A stretch of DNA of 64,000 nucleotides from Nilaparvata lugens (GCF_014356525.2 NC_052505.1:8124171-8188170), one strand, 5' to 3'. Counted from the first letter of the stretch, positions 49,396-63,288 are shown. Translations and numbers: made by a program. The notes: a model not told the origin generated them from the letters alone.

Positions 49396-50966
49396 GACAT
49401 AAACTGCCGGGGCTGTAGGAGGGAGTGTTCTCTAAATATGGGTCTGCAAGAACACCTGTCTGTCAGGCCGAATATTCGCCTCAAAGCTTTTTTTTGAGTC
49501 CTGAAAATAGATTCAAATTCTGTTGTTCTGCCCCAAAAAATGATACCAAAGCGTAGATGGGATGCAAAATACGCATGATACACAATTAACGCTGTACTTG
49601 TACCTGCAACCCTGGAGATCACACCCACCGCAAATGTTGCTCTACTCAGCTTCCTCAACAGTTCAGAAGAGTGAGACTTCCACTTCATATCACTATCCAA
49701 GAACAATCCCAGAAAAGTGGTTCCATCAGAGGGCTTCAAGGTGGTATCTGAGTCTAGTTTAACATGAAACGTTCCCTGGGCATTTCGAGCATGAAAAGGC
49801 ACCAATTTGGTTTTACTAGGGTTCAATGACAAACCATTATAGTTGAACCACTCATTAAGCTCATTCAAACAAGTTTTGCTCCCTCAATCAAAGAATCAAC
49901 ATTTCCACCCTTAATGAGAGCTTTGTATCATCAGCAAATAGAGTTAGATCATAATTAACAAACTTTGAGATATCATTACATATACCAGATAGAGCAATGG
50001 TCCCAAAATAGATCCCTGTGGAATACCCCGATTCATTGCCAACCAAGTAGAGTTGAAAACCATTCCATCAGCAACAACTGAAACCCTATGGTATCTACCC
50101 CGCAAGAATGATTGCAGCCACAAAAATTCAACTCCCCTCACACCATAGTGCCACAACTTGGACAAAAGCAGGTCATGATCCACGCAATCATAGGCCTTGG
50201 ACAGATCGCAAAAGATACCAAGTACCTTCTGCGATCCATCCAAAGCACTAAGAGCCTCCTTATTCAGTCCAAAAACAGCATTGTCAATACCTCTACCCCT
50301 CCTGAATCCAAACTGGGAATCACAGAAAAGATTATTTCTCTCAAAATAGGAATTCAACTGAATATGAACTGCTCTCTCAAATATTTTTGAAAATACCGTT
50401 CCCAGAGAAATTGGCCTGAAGTTTGACATTTCCTGTGAATCACCCTTCTTATACAGTGGCTTTATGGATGAGAATTTTAGTAAATCTGGGAATTCCCCCC
50501 TTCCAAACGACAAATTGATAACATGTGAGAGAGGTTTTGAAATAAGCTGAGCAGTTCGTTTCAAAATAAATGTTGGAATTTCATCCCACCCTGATGATCT
50601 GCTATTTTTTAAACCATTGATAATATTGAGTACCTCATCACATGTTATTTCTTTGAAATGGAAAGCTGATTTAGGCTTATTATGGGGAGCATCAAAGGTC
50701 CTCTCATATCTCCTTCCACCAGCCGAATTCCTTGAAGATAAGTTTATATATCCTTCAGCAACTGTATTAAAATACTTATTGAAGGAATTGGCCACCTGTT
50801 GTGGATCAGAGATCAAGCTGGAGCCCATCCTGAGTACCGGACAAGGACCTGCAGTTTTATTAATACCAAGTGTATTTTTGATAACCCTCCAAGTTGTCTT
50901 TGTTACATTGCTGGAAGAAGTAATGCAGTGAGATAGGAATTTCCTTTTTGCCAATCTTATAACATT
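49392..50966 (-). pseudogene. LINE ORF2, reverse transcriptase portion
   Basis: Fragment 49,944-50,954 carries RT blocks FRPISLGTVFSKIFE, FRRGRG, FCDLSKAYDCVDHDLLL (catalytic Asp block A) and RGIPQGSILGPLLY. The catalytic FADD box is at 49,927-49,938 but in a different frame because of a base loss near 49,970. A further shift near 49,905 leads into 49,392-49,868, the thumb and C-terminal region (LNPSKTKLV, FLGLFLDSD, ALRRIFGL). Reverse transcription would be impossible from this copy. Confidence 0.93.
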
Positions 50967-52189
50967 CTCAGAATTAGTTTATATTTCTTGAAATATTCCA
51001 TAGTGGTAGGGTTAGGATTGCAATGCAACATCTCAAGAATTTCCCTTTTGCGTTTACATGATACCTTAATACCTTTAGTCAGCCATCCCCTACAAGCTCT
51101 GTCACCAGTGTTCACCTTGAATGTTTTCAATGGAAAAGACTCCAAGAAACATTGTCTATAACTATGAAAAAACCTGCCAAAACCCTCCAAACAGGAAGTG
51201 GCCCTCAAACAACTCTCCCAAGTCTCCCTTTCCAACCGTGAGGTAAAATTTTTAATAGCAGGTTCTGGAAAATATCTTTTACTTACATAGGATCCTTTAA
51301 TTTTCAAAGCAGCTTCAGAAACCTGAAAGAACAATGCATGATGGTCTGACAGCCCAATATCCAGAGTAGTACAGTTCAAATTACTTATTTCTAAGTTTGT
51401 CAAAATAATATCTATGCAAGATATAGATGTGTGATTGCATTGAAATTGAACTCTTGTAGGGGAATTATTCATAGGTCCTAAATGATAAGAAGAACATAGA
51501 TTCAGGAACTTTTTGCTATTATTAGACTTTTGATCCAATATATTAATATTAAAGTCGCCACAAACAAATATACTTTTCTTTATTGACTCAAGACGTAATC
51601 TTTTAAAAAGCAATTCAAGACTAAATAAAAATTCCTTGAATGAAGCATTGGGTGGCCTATAGATTGAAACGATAACAGTGCCCCTTCCTTTTTGAAAACA
51701 ATCATCCCTCAACTCCACTGCCGAAATCTCAAGCAAACACTCCACTGACAAACCGCCAATATCATCTCTCACTAGATAAGAAATTTCATCTCTGAGTAGA
51801 ACTGCAACTCCTCCTCTAGCCTTATTTTTCCTACAAAAAAGAGACCTCAAGGAATAGCCAGTGAGAGAGTTTAGGATACCTGAATTTGCCGCCTCCAGCC
51901 AATGCTCACTCAAACAGATTGCCAATGGTCTAAGCTTATATGTTTCAAAGGTAGCCTCTATTTCATCAATTTTCCCTGCAAACCCCTGGATATTCAAACA
52001 CATAACATATGACCTGTCGAGTCCATTCAGATCCATAATCTCACCTTGTTCCACCCTTGACCCATTACTTTCATCTATTAAGGACTCTTGCTCTGTTAAA
52101 TCTACACAATTATTTACCTCTGTCATAAAATTCACCTCTTTTGTAGAAGTGTTGTCTATATTCCTCTTCTGAACATTATCTTTATTCAT
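50957..52189 (-). pseudogene. LINE ORF2, endonuclease portion
   Basis: 410 codons from an ATG at 52,189. AP-endonuclease motifs in order: LNIQGFAGK (65-73, N-containing strand), SEHWL (94-98, catalytic Glu), YRPPN (177-181), GDFNI (211-215, metal-binding Asp/Asn), and SDHHAL (281-286, catalytic Asp-His). In the element this domain nicks target DNA to prime reverse transcription. The frame ends at a stop near 50,957, where a one-base deletion shifts into the reverse transcriptase frame. Confidence 0.92.
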
Positions 52190-52370
52190 GTCATTTATTT
52201 GCCTTGATAAAAAATAATTTTTATCATAGTTGTCATGACTAATCAGTTTAAATCAATCAGGTCACATGTCTCAACAGATTGACTATTGTGTGAAGGTTGT
52301 ATGGTGTCTTTAAATGCAATTACATTATTCTTTTTCTGCTTGTAAAGGCTGCCGTTTTCATGTGTCTGTT

Positions 52371-53236
52371 CTATTGCTCTCTTTTTCCTGTTATGATACC
52401 CGCTATCAATTTGCATACTGTTTTCTTTCCCAACCTGTTCATATGAAGGCCATGCCGTGTATGCTTAGTCGGTTCAAACATCCAAAGATCGACAATTTCA
52501 ACGTTACTCACATACTGAATTTTTCGGATGGCTCTATTCAGTTTAGTAATCATCAAATTTATGTGTGAGTTAGCAAATAAGTCGTACCTGTAAGGGATAG
52601 TAGTAATAATTAAATTTCTATTAGCATGTTCCTCCATAACCCTGACCAGCCACCTCAGATACACCTTAATATGATTCTCAGAAAAATCATCAGTGACACT
52701 ATTTGTACCTCCTATTATAATCGTCCATTCATTTTCCCTATTAGGACTAGTTTTTATCTGAGAATCGTTTAATATAGATTGACATATTTTTTCAATAGGA
52801 GCTCCAGGAGCTACAAATGAGGTGCAAGTAATATTTGAGGGCAAGGCCTGATCCAGCAACTCACGGACTCCCCTCCCATGACTATCCGACCATATGTTAA
52901 TCTTCACTTCATCAGATCTCCTAAGATTGCTCATACTACTTCTGCATGAAAATTCATCTGTGGAATTCATTTGGATCGGTTTCATTTCTTTGAATAGAGC
53001 GATATCATTTGCTAGATCACTAATGTTCGCTGAAGACAACAATTTGTCTCCTCTGTTCTGAGTAGCTGTTGGCGACTCTCCAACAGATCTCTCTGTAGAG
53101 CCATAATATCTTCTTGAAACCTATCGTTAACATTTTTTAAATAATCAACAGATTTGCGATGCAGATTCAATAATGATTCAATAGTTGAGGAGTCTTCCAC
53201 CCCAGTGGATAGCGACTTGGTCCGTTTCTCACTCTC
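52371..53236 (-). pseudogene. LINE ORF1 remnant with SGNH/esterase-like domain
   Basis: Non-LTR ORF1 proteins of CR1/L2-type elements carry a coiled coil and an SGNH-type esterase domain thought to help RNP or membrane association. Here an N-terminal coiled-coil-like part (53,012-53,236, ending in the frame with ETNCCLQ) is followed after a one-base frameshift near 53,030 by 223 codons. These contain block I SDSHGRG (residues 52-58), block III GGTN (111-114) and a block V-like HGLHMN (197-202). The protein start is lost at the truncated 5' end. It ends at 52,371, about 180 bases before ORF2. Confidence 0.85.
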
Positions 53237-56200
53237 GCTATTCTCTTTCTCTCAGATGATCTCATTTTATTTAAACAGAAGTTCAATTATGGCGATAAGG
53301 CCCTTTTCTCTAGTACTGCTCTCTCAGATCTCAGCTCTCTTATTTTATTATTACAATGGGTATAATCAAGTCGGCTTTCACCTAAATTTATTATTCGCAT
53401 CTAAAAGCTCAAATTCATGTAAGATTGAATTTGGACATCTGATAGCCTCTCCTATTAGGATAATACAGGGTCAGGTAATATTAAGATAGCCTCTAAATTT
53501 AAAAGCTAGTTACAAAGTGTGAAGAAAGAAACAGAATCCCGCTCCATCAACATAATTTATATCATAATTTTGTTCCAATATAGTCCGTTTTATGATGTAA
53601 TTATATCTATTCAATCAGTTCGTCCGTCCTTGAAGTTCTCAAAACCTACTGGATCTATCACCTTGTGGCTTTTCATTTGAGGAACTTGAATCATGTACAA
53701 ACATCGTCCCATATCCCACAAAGCGAAAACCTTGAGAACAACGATCATGGAAAGTAACATAATCAAAGTTCACCTACAACAACAACAACAATAAAAATAG
53801 GAAAATAAGTCTCTCACAAAAACACCATCATCATGGGAAATAATAAGGCTCTTGAGCTATTCATAAGCTGCACTTGAATATTGTAAAATAAATGAGAGAT
53901 TCTACACAGGTTATCTGACATTCTAGAGTACAATGGAGGAAGGGCAGAGTAGATCACATTTTCGGCTATCTCAGGATAAAATTACGTTCACTTTATTTCA
54001 TCTAAGACAATACGGTATAAGTTTCCAAGTATTCCCAAGATTCCAACTAGAATTATATGTATGTATATTAGTGAAAACTAGACTGATTCCACTGAGTATT
54101 CACTTTGACATAATTATCAAAGTTGTCAACAATAATTCAATGGTGAAGCATATTATTACTGCACATACTTGAACTTCTTGACGTGTGGTTGTCTCTTGAT
54201 GAATGGCAGGGAGTTCTGCTGTTGATGGTGGTTGAAGCTCAAGCAACTATGCCACACTTCTCTAATAATAGAGCTGTCGCTTTCTTCAGGGTGTGCTATG
54301 TATTTACCCACAGCCTATATTCACAATATTATGTTCTTGATATTACAATACATCCTCTTGAAAGATCAAAATAATGATGATTTATTCAATTGAAATAAAA
54401 CGTTCAGGAGGTCGAATCCCAATAATTGTCCCATTGAGCTTTATTTAATAGTGTGGAGTTATAAGTAGTGTTTATTCAATAGTGTTTTGAAGTTAAATTT
54501 ATCACTTTATTGCTGTCAAGTACTGAAACTCTCAAAGACGGTCAACCTACAGCTTTATAGAATGAGATATATCCAGTTAATATTCAATATTTAAAATTCA
54601 AATTTCAAATTTATTCACACTCATAAATACATATACAGAAACCAAATAGAGTCTAGCTTGACAAATACAACAATAATCCATCTAAAGTTAATGATAGATT
54701 GTAAGTAATAGTATATAATATAATAATATATAATATAATATTAATGTGAACAATATACTATTGAAGATCATCTGACAGGAACGGCAATAGTTTTCTCCTG
54801 CAGGCAATACTGTGCCAGTGGTGTTCTCCAATATCCCATTCTTCGACTTTGGGAAACTATTATATTTTCGTTATTATGGAATATGCTATATAGCTATTCC
54901 TCACAACTCAAGCTTGACATGCTTTTAATTAATGAAGCTACTCTTGTTTTGTTTCGTGAACAAATTTATGTAAACTTCAATCGTAATATCCTTGTCAGTT
55001 TTTCCAATATTGCTTCATGGGAAGAGGTGACTGCTATAATCTAGAATCAAGATCTTCAATTATTATTGATCAGTCATCAATAACTTTGATAACTTTTGAG
55101 CCACTAATATAAGCAGAAACGATAGCCTATTCCAACTGGAAAGTATTGATACATTCATACGTACTGGAACATGACGTTCTACAATTTACGATTAGAATGA
55201 CATGGAGCAATGAATTCATTAATACACTGCAGTGGCGAATTAAATTAGGTTTGTGCTGCTCGGTTCCAGTAATGGTGGTGTTGGCTTGGTGCTCTAATTA
55301 ACGTACGGCTTGCAAGCAATAGCTCTTGGCTAACACACACTTCGCCTCCTCCCTTCCTGTTAAGAACTTTGTATTTTTCTCTTAATTACAGGATTAGAAG
55401 TTAGACAATTACTCAACCTCCTCTCATCCTATATACGTTGGATAGAGATACTTATACCAAACATTGAAGTAAACACGAATGAATAAGTTTCTCCGTTCAC
55501 GATGATCTGTATCGTTATGTTTGCTCACAATTTCAGTCCTCATAATTGAAATTTTGTACAATATTTTTCGTTTGATTAAATCTCTAAAATATTGGGTATT
55601 GGAGAATTGAATATGGGAGCTAATAATCATATTGATTGTTGCAATGATCTCCAACCGACAAATATTTTTCCAAAAAGATAATTTTCAATTTTCCTTAATT
55701 ATTTCGAGCAAATATTGAAGTTAAAGATTAGAATAAGTGTTTCAAATATTCATGAAAATAGTATCACTGAATTGATTGCTGCTTTTCCTTCGATCAAAAT
55801 CGGCCTCGATTTATTTTCAAAAAAACGTTATCCAACTTCTTCCATATTCAATCCAAACGAATCAAATATTTATGAATTGGATTGTGAAAATTTAGTGAAA
55901 TTTCTACAAAGTTTCGCTTTTCAAATGATACATACTTGATTTTTATGATGAATGGATTGGAGTTATCCATTATATTGAAAGTGGACTCACTAGTAGGCTA
56001 GAGAAACATTTGAAATTTGAAAATTCTCTGTAGGCCGATAACACCAAACACACAATTGAATTGTTGCATATGAATATATCAAGAAGAAATAGAGAATCAA
56101 AGGATTATCATCAACTCACCAATAGAGGTTTGCCATGTGGAAGAAGTGTTCATTGCGAGAAAACAGCGTTTCGGTAATGATATTTCCATTGGGACAAAAC

Positions 56201-57607
56201 AAAACCGACATTATGAGAATATTACAAAGTTCATACCCATTTAGGAGAGCTTCAGAATGGGAACAAGCAGTTGAAATAATTGAATATATCGAGGGGTTTG
56301 TTCTGTTGCAGTCTTTATAGCTGTATAGTTTGAATGCTTCTTTTCTCTCTCAGTTGTTGGTTATAGTTTTACTACGTCCTTAGAAAAGTATTCAGAATAA
56401 TTGAGCTTGGAATTTTCTCCGATAAAATAACTTGTTGAACTTCTGTATTAACTGTATTAACAGTATGCGAATACGTTTCATTAAATTGTACACTTTTTCT
56501 GGCTGATCTATTCTCAAATTTTCAACAATTTTTTCTCTAAATCTGTTGAATAGAATCATGAACTCTGATTTCTCCATAGTCATTTAATTGATAATGAGTT
56601 TGAAGGGAGTATATCTATAGCACCGTAAAGTTCATATGTAATCAATAAATGAAAAACTCTCACAGATTCTGACAAGCTAAATCGAGAATATTTCCAATTG
56701 AGGTTTCTTAACCAGCAATTTCCACTATTAACGTGATCACAAGGTAACCAGTAATTAACATCAATCATGAACAATCACGAGCCTGACTGAATACCAAGCT
56801 TTATTACACAGTGTTAGCTCCATCAATGGCAGTTTAGGCAGTTAATAAAAGGCTTTCTCGTTCATTCAAAAAACTTTCATTTCTCGTTTCGGGCAATTTT
56901 CGCATATCCCCGACGCTCAGGCAATAAATAAAGTTGATAATCGATATTGATGGTGAAAAGTGAATCGAAAACATATTTCCCTCCACGTTGGCTTAAATCT
57001 GGCATTCAACTTCAACGTCCTGAACAAATTTATACAGCACACATCAGAGCTTAACCCGGCCCATTCCATAAGGCTGTTTTTATGAGATTATCTGAGCGAG
57101 CAATGGGAGTATGTTGAATTCAGATGACTTAGAGCACGTTCCTGCCAGGCTGTAGCAATATCTTCTTGGTGTTTTTCATAAATAACATACCTGACATTAT
57201 TTGTCGGTTTTCTTGCGTATTGAGTATTTTCGTTCGACGTTCTACGCAAACACGTGTCGACCAAGTTCAACTGAATTGCATTTCCTAAAATTATCTTAGG
57301 AGAAAGTTCAAGGGTAACAGTAATTTCTTTTTGACTCCACCTAGGATAAAATTATGTTTTTTCTATGTCACAGTTTATTCATATACATGGAGAATATTAT
57401 TCTACTTTGGATTTTTAGTTTCAATACATTTTCAACTTGTGGAAAAGTTGAAAAATACAATGCATTTTCAATTAATTTGAATCCAAAGTTTTCAAAAAGT
57501 ATTACAGTAGAGGAAATAATATTATTTCTCACACTAACCTGTATCTTCTTTGATGTATGACGAAATAATTCATGTTTGCACTGCAAGACTGTCTAACATA
57601 CATAATT
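53237..57607 (+). repeat. Segmental duplication copy 2
   Basis: Same orientation and order as 42,544-47,863, with small indels. Lacks the retroposon tail seen in copy 1. Where copy 1 has the family H fragment, copy 2 has about 280 bases of other sequence at 55,708-55,987. No supported gene. The left edge abuts the truncated LINE. Confidence 0.95.
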
Positions 57608-60370
57608 GCAATATCACCTAGTCTCCATGATGATATTTGAAGTGGCACTAAACTTGTTGCCCTTGTTCAAAATTTGTCACAATGGCACCATCATGTTTAC
57701 GTTGTTATTATTGATCATGAAGAGTGAAGTCGTTACATCTGGCTGGCTAATGGGCTTTCGGCCTGAGACAAAGTGTGATGCGGTTGTCATGGTATTGGAA
57801 GGCTGTAAACCTCACTCACAAACTATCTCACTCACTCTAACTCACTCACAAACTATCTTACTCTCTCAACTAGCGACAGCGGCTTAGTCTCAGCAAACTT
57901 GCCACCACCTTTCAAGCACGTCCAAATCACCAGCAACCATGAGGATAAAGAGAGACTGTTGGCGATAGAATGAGAGCGAATGGCTGTGAGAAATGGGGCT
58001 GACGATTCAGTTTCCAACCTGGTTTGAACAGGAACAACCAGGACTGAGCATTGAGGATTGGGAGGCTCTAAAAACACAGCCACCAACTCTGTGGTTGGTC
58101 TTGCTTATTATAGTGATGTATAATTGAAGTTTTTCCGTTTCGTGAAAGACTCTCCACTTTTAGAAAATAAGAGGGTTGACGATTCAAAAATATTATTTAT
58201 TTAGAATGAAAGGTCGGGTTATGTGATCCTACTACTACCATCTAGTTTGGAATATAGTACCATCTACTATGGAAACCTACTAGTATAAACAAATTGGCGG
58301 ATGTTTGTTTATGTACCTGAAGACACCTCATGCTATCTCCGCCAATTTGTGTAGATATAATCAATATCATAATATCATAGTAGTTTTGAATTCAATCAAT
58401 CTTGAATTGTTTAATATTCTTCAATTCATACTAACTTTTCATGTCATTTAAAAGTGTGTTATGTTGTGAGCTATTGTATATTGAAATCTGCAGAAATTAA
58501 ATAACTCAATCAATCAATTGCTCACACACATCACGTACATTGTTATACATAATATCTGTCTGGAAACGGACTTGCCTCATATTCACATGAATTTCATTTT
58601 ATATACAGCATACACTACAAGAAAACTGAATAAAGATAGCTTGCTTTTGATAAACTACCATAAAATAGTTGGTAAAAAATAATCACGATTTCTCCATTAT
58701 TATTATGAGTATATAGTAATCTTCCTCACACAGTCATAAACCATATGTATATACTCCTTCTGAATCATCTTGTATTATTTGTAGTTTTCAAGCTATCATC
58801 ATTCTGTATTTGTTGCTTGTAGCCCAATATTGTGAGATTAAGACAGAGAAGACTTATAAGATTGTTTTATTCTATGGTTGAGAGTAAAAAGGTCTAGAAC
58901 AAGAGTTGAATTTCGTGTCATCCGGAAATTGATCAGTGAAACGACGATATAGGGAATAGGGATGAAGCTTCCAATAGAGAAAAACTTCCTATACCGGATG
59001 ACGAAGTACTCAACCACCATCTGTGGGATATGAAATCAATTTATTATTCCATCCAAGCAATTACTGAGTTGTTCCGATGATCTAAGGAATTCTAAGAAAT
59101 GAAATGGATGGGCGACTGAATGAAAAGAAACTCTATGTGATTGCACATATTTTACTCATATGTTACCTTTTTCCTCTATCATAAATGCCTGTTGTTCTTC
59201 CCCGATCATATTCATATGATTTGTAATTGTATCAACAGTTAAATGAACAAATAAATAATTCAGTATATTGTTGAGTGTTGTGTAGTAGATAATGTGATTA
59301 AAGTTAACGAACACGATTATTATTCTGTAGATGATCACGCCGTGGTAAACTATTTTCTCCTCTATACTCTCGAAATTCTGATCACAGAGCAATAAATTAC
59401 TGGTTGAAAACTTCATGGAATTTAAGCTCTCGCATAGAATTCTCCAATGTCACCTCTTTGTCACCTCTTACTAGATTCTGTAGTTTGAATCATTGAAACT
59501 AGTGCTCGTGATTAACTGCTTCACTTATACTTTTGACATCTCTGAACGATTTAAAATGTTTGCCAGTGGAGCACAATAAATTTTCTTCATTGCTCAGAGT
59601 CTTTCCTTTCTTCGAGTCCGCAATATCGACCGTACGCCATTCTCTCTCTTTGAATTTTATTTTGGAATTCTCCAGAATCTCAACATTGATAGAAATGCCC
59701 ACACTACCTTAACGTCTTCTATGGTTCGCTCCATTTTATTTCATAGTGTAGGCCTAACTCTAAAAATTTCACTCACGCAATAAGAAAATGATATGTAGGG
59801 TGAATTTATATCTGGAATAACATTGAATGGACATTCATAATTACGTGGTACAAGTTGGGTGTTTTCTTAAGGCTTGTATAACTTGAAAGCATGATCATAT
59901 AGCTTCACCTGAAGTTATGAAATGAATCTATAATAATTGAGTAGTTTTAGTCCAGTAATGTAATTGTCAATTCCCAAATGTCATTTTTGGGTAACAGCCA
60001 TGGGAGATGTCTCAATTATTTCTCTGTAAGGTCTAGCATAATAAGGATCATGATGATGATAAGTTGAAATCACAGGCAAACACCTCGAAAACAAGATGGC
60101 CGCCGAAATTTTCAGGGTTTTGCTATATCGCTTGTTTTTCAATAACCGTTCAAGATATTCAACCGTTTTTCTAGACTAAAATGTTTTTAAAAACTTCCTC
60201 TACAATTTTTGTTCCATAGAATTTTCCTCTAAAACGCATATTTTTTTAGTTATAATCTTCAAAAGCCCAAAAAAACGTTTTTTCCAATTTTTTCAAAATT
60301 TCATTCCATTATAACTTTTTTCGTGCAAAAAGATAAAGAGAAATCTTGAATCTATGAAATTTAGAGCGTT
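57608..60370. other. Gene-free stretch
   Basis: 57,890-58,080 is GC-richer with a 77-codon minus frame but no recognisable domain. A short foldback at 58,287-58,354 pairs ACAAATTGGCGGA with TCCGCCAATTTGT. The remainder is AT-rich, without exon or RNA gene support. Confidence 0.5.
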
Positions 60371-60374
60371 TTTT

Positions 60375-60535
60375 ACTTTCCTTGCCCTATTACCATAGGT
60401 AAGGAAAGTATTGATTTCCAAAAAAATAAGGTACCCTAATTTCAAGTTTTCTATACGTTTCAAGGCCCCCTGAGTCCAAAAACATGATTTTTGGATGTTG
60501 GTCTGTGTGTGTGTGTGTGGTGTGTGTGTGTGTGG

Positions 60536-60612
<77 letters not shown>

Positions 60613-61209
60613 TATGTCTGTGAACACGATAACTCCATTCCTAATTAGCGGTTGACTTGAAATTTTAAACTCAAGGTCTTTATACCATGAGGATCCGACA
60701 ATACGAAATTCAATAAAATTCAATTCAAGATGGCGGAAAAAATGGTTTTTCACGTTTTTCTCGAAAACGGCTTTAACGATTTTCTTTAAATTTATACCAT
60801 CGATAGCTTATTTATAAGCCCTATCAACTGGCATGAGTCTCATTTCTGGGAGAATTGCAGGAGCTCCGTAATATTCTTGAGAAAAATGACAGTTACTAAA
60901 AAACAATGTTTTTCACGATTTTCTCAAAAACGGCTCCAACGATTTTTTTCAAATTCATACCCTGTATAGTTATTTATCAGCTCTATCAACTGGCATGAGT
61001 CTTTTCCTGGGAAACAAATGGGGGGTCCACCCCATCCTTGAAAAATGGACTTTGTAACATCCTTCTCGTGCATGAGGTAGGTAGGTAGAGCAGTTTATAA
61101 AAAGAACACAGTCATAGTTAAGATATTTCAGATAGCTGTTTTGACGACTTTTAAAAAAACCATCGAATTTAACTATTTACACAAAGGAAAAAGTACTCTG
61201 AAATCAATT

Positions 61210-61257
<48 letters not shown>

Positions 61258-61407
61258 ATATCTACAGTAGTCTGATCGTAGTTGCAAATATGTTGCCATA
61301 ATATATGCCACCAATCGTCATTATGTTATTCCCCTAAATTATTCTAGTTTGAGAATGAGGCTCACAGTTCAATGAGCAAGGAAAGTTGTGTGAGTGTACC
61401 ACACCAG
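60375..61407 (+). mobile_element. Family H repeat, long copy with interrupted (TG)n
   Basis: Starts ACTTTCCTTGCCCTATTACC, has (TG)n with GG interruptions at about 60,503-60,614, the conserved AAGATGGCGG body, and ends with GCAAGGAAAGTTGTGTGAGT, a CCACACCAG hairpin end and a T-run. A body unit with CTCTATCAACTGGCATGAGT is tandemly duplicated (60,745-60,845 and 60,905-61,005), and an (AT)n run lies at 61,208-61,261, making this copy longer than the one at 13 kb. Confidence 0.82.
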
Positions 61408-63288
61408 ATTTTTAAATTTTGGAACTATACACCTTTATGCGCTGAACGTCAAAAAATGAGTTCTCTAGCGCCCTCCAAAGAAAACCCTGCACGGTTTCTG
61501 GTGCGTTTTTCCATACGCATGAGGTAACAAGCTAGAACTATAAAATCGACTTTTTCATGACTAATTCAAGATAGAGACTTTCAAATAGTCTCAATCTCTT
61601 CGTTACAACAAGCCGAATAAGAATATTGATGATGGAAACAACGAAAATATTCGACATCATTGATTAATTCAAGATGGCTGTCATTATTGATAGAAATTTT
61701 TATATCGCTTACTATTTAGCTATTTTGAGAGATATCGGATTCGTTTTACCACCAAAGTGTTCAGAATCAACCAAACTATGATCTTCGAGAGAATTGACTC
61801 ATTTCGATCACTCTTTCCATGATTTATTCAACATCAAAAACTTGAAACATATATTTTTCGTGGACGATATTTCACTTCCCACCCTGTAAATGTATTCGCA
61901 GTAGACATACACTAGTGTTTTTGATACAGTCTTTTAGAATATTTCCAAAGCTCTAAAATGACATCTGGTTGAAGGCTGTAAGTCCATATTCTACTGCTGT
62001 AGCGTCATCGGAAAAAGAGAGAAAAGTACTGTTTGCAGCGGAAAACACGCTTTTTCCACCAAATGCCAATCCCAACAATTAGAAAACCGTGTTACTCATG
62101 ACTCCTTGAAGGTACAGACTTGGGAATGGTATCAATCTCTTTGTAATGATGTGTGGAAAGAGATTATTCATGATGACAATCTCAAAAATGTTTGTTATCA
62201 TGAAACAAAGAAAGTATATGCAGAAAATATGTAGATTTTCAAGAAATCGTCAATAATATTCTAATAGTGTCGAGGATATCAGATCAATTGGAAGCTCCAA
62301 AATAGTCGTTCTACAAATCCGGAAGATTTATGTATTTCCAACAACTTTTACTATGGTGAATATAACTTCAAACTCTTGAAATCAGATTTTTTAGGGACAA
62401 AATTTAATTTCTCACCCTGTGTGAGCATACACCAATATTATGAATTATTGAATAAAAATACTAAGAAATTGTCAAAACGTGACACAATATCGTTACCACA
62501 ATATCAACTTCTCAGCTACACAAAAATTATTGAGTTAGTTGATTATAAGTTTCTTCTCAATTCCATGATCTTCTGTCGTACTTGTCTTACGAAAACTTTA
62601 TCAAAAAGCACAAGCTATTTTTATTCTTGGAAGATTTTGAGGATCGAAACACTGCATAATAAGTGTGGCTGGGCTCAATAATGTGTTCATAGGGATGAAT
62701 CAGAATAGAATGCAATAGAATAGAATTTATTGTTTCTCATATTTAGTAATTGAATCAATTACTTCGATTATTCGTGTAAAGTTAAACAAGAAAAAAAACT
62801 TTTTATCACCATTCCACTTCGACTTCCATAAAGAATTATCCTATTCAACATACCAATGATAATAATTATTTCATGCTGAAATTACTTTTGTAGACTTGAT
62901 CAACAATATTTTGTTTTCATGTTCTTGTTAAGTAACTGTTGCTGGAAAAAACATCCATAATGTTATATTCTATCAATGAATAATCTTGATGAATAACAAT
63001 CTTATAATAATTTTGATGAATAATAATCTTGATCAATACATTCTCAATAATCCTTCATAGATGATAATGGTATAAATACACCATTAATGATAATCAAATC
63101 CAAAAAATAATTCTAAATTCTCCCACGTTTATATCCTATATAATAATTAACATCTTCGAAGTTTTCAATATGCTGCAGATTAGAATTGATGTTTCAAATC
63201 CTAAATGATCCTTAATTTTCCCTCATTTTTATTCTTCTGATAAACATAATTGGATATTGTAAAATGCCGTAGATGAGTGTTCATGTTA
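61408..63288. other. Gene-free stretch with dispersed repeat
   Basis: 62,440-62,535 shares CTAAGAAATTGTCAAAA and TACCACAATATCAACTTCTC with 23,495-23,660, which has about 96 extra bases between them. A 101-codon frame at 62,376-62,681 overlaps this repeat and is not a supported gene. A (GAATA)n/T-rich tail at 62,706-62,735 resembles that at 4,937. Confidence 0.5.

Larger units (their letters stand above)
48877..53236 (-). mobile_element. CR1/L2-like non-LTR retrotransposon (LINE), 5'-truncated and frameshifted
   Basis: Minus-strand LINE of about 4.36 kb. In order it has an ORF1 with an SGNH-hydrolase-like domain, an intergenic gap of about 180 bases, ORF2 with apurinic-type endonuclease and reverse transcriptase, a 3' UTR and an (AAAAT)n tail at 48,877-48,912. 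ORF1 lacks its beginning: the open frame runs to 53,236, where duplication copy 2 starts. At least five single-base frameshifts break the coding sequence (near 53,030, 50,965, 49,970, 49,905 and 49,395), so this copy is dead. The SGNH ORF1 points to the CR1/L2 group or a related Jockey-superfamily clade; the exact clade is unresolved without a phylogeny. Confidence 0.95.

Noticed and set aside
50112..52172. Plus-strand frames of 92-104 codons inside the LINE
   Set aside because: Antisense shadows of ORF2, which has clear endonuclease and RT motifs on the minus strand.
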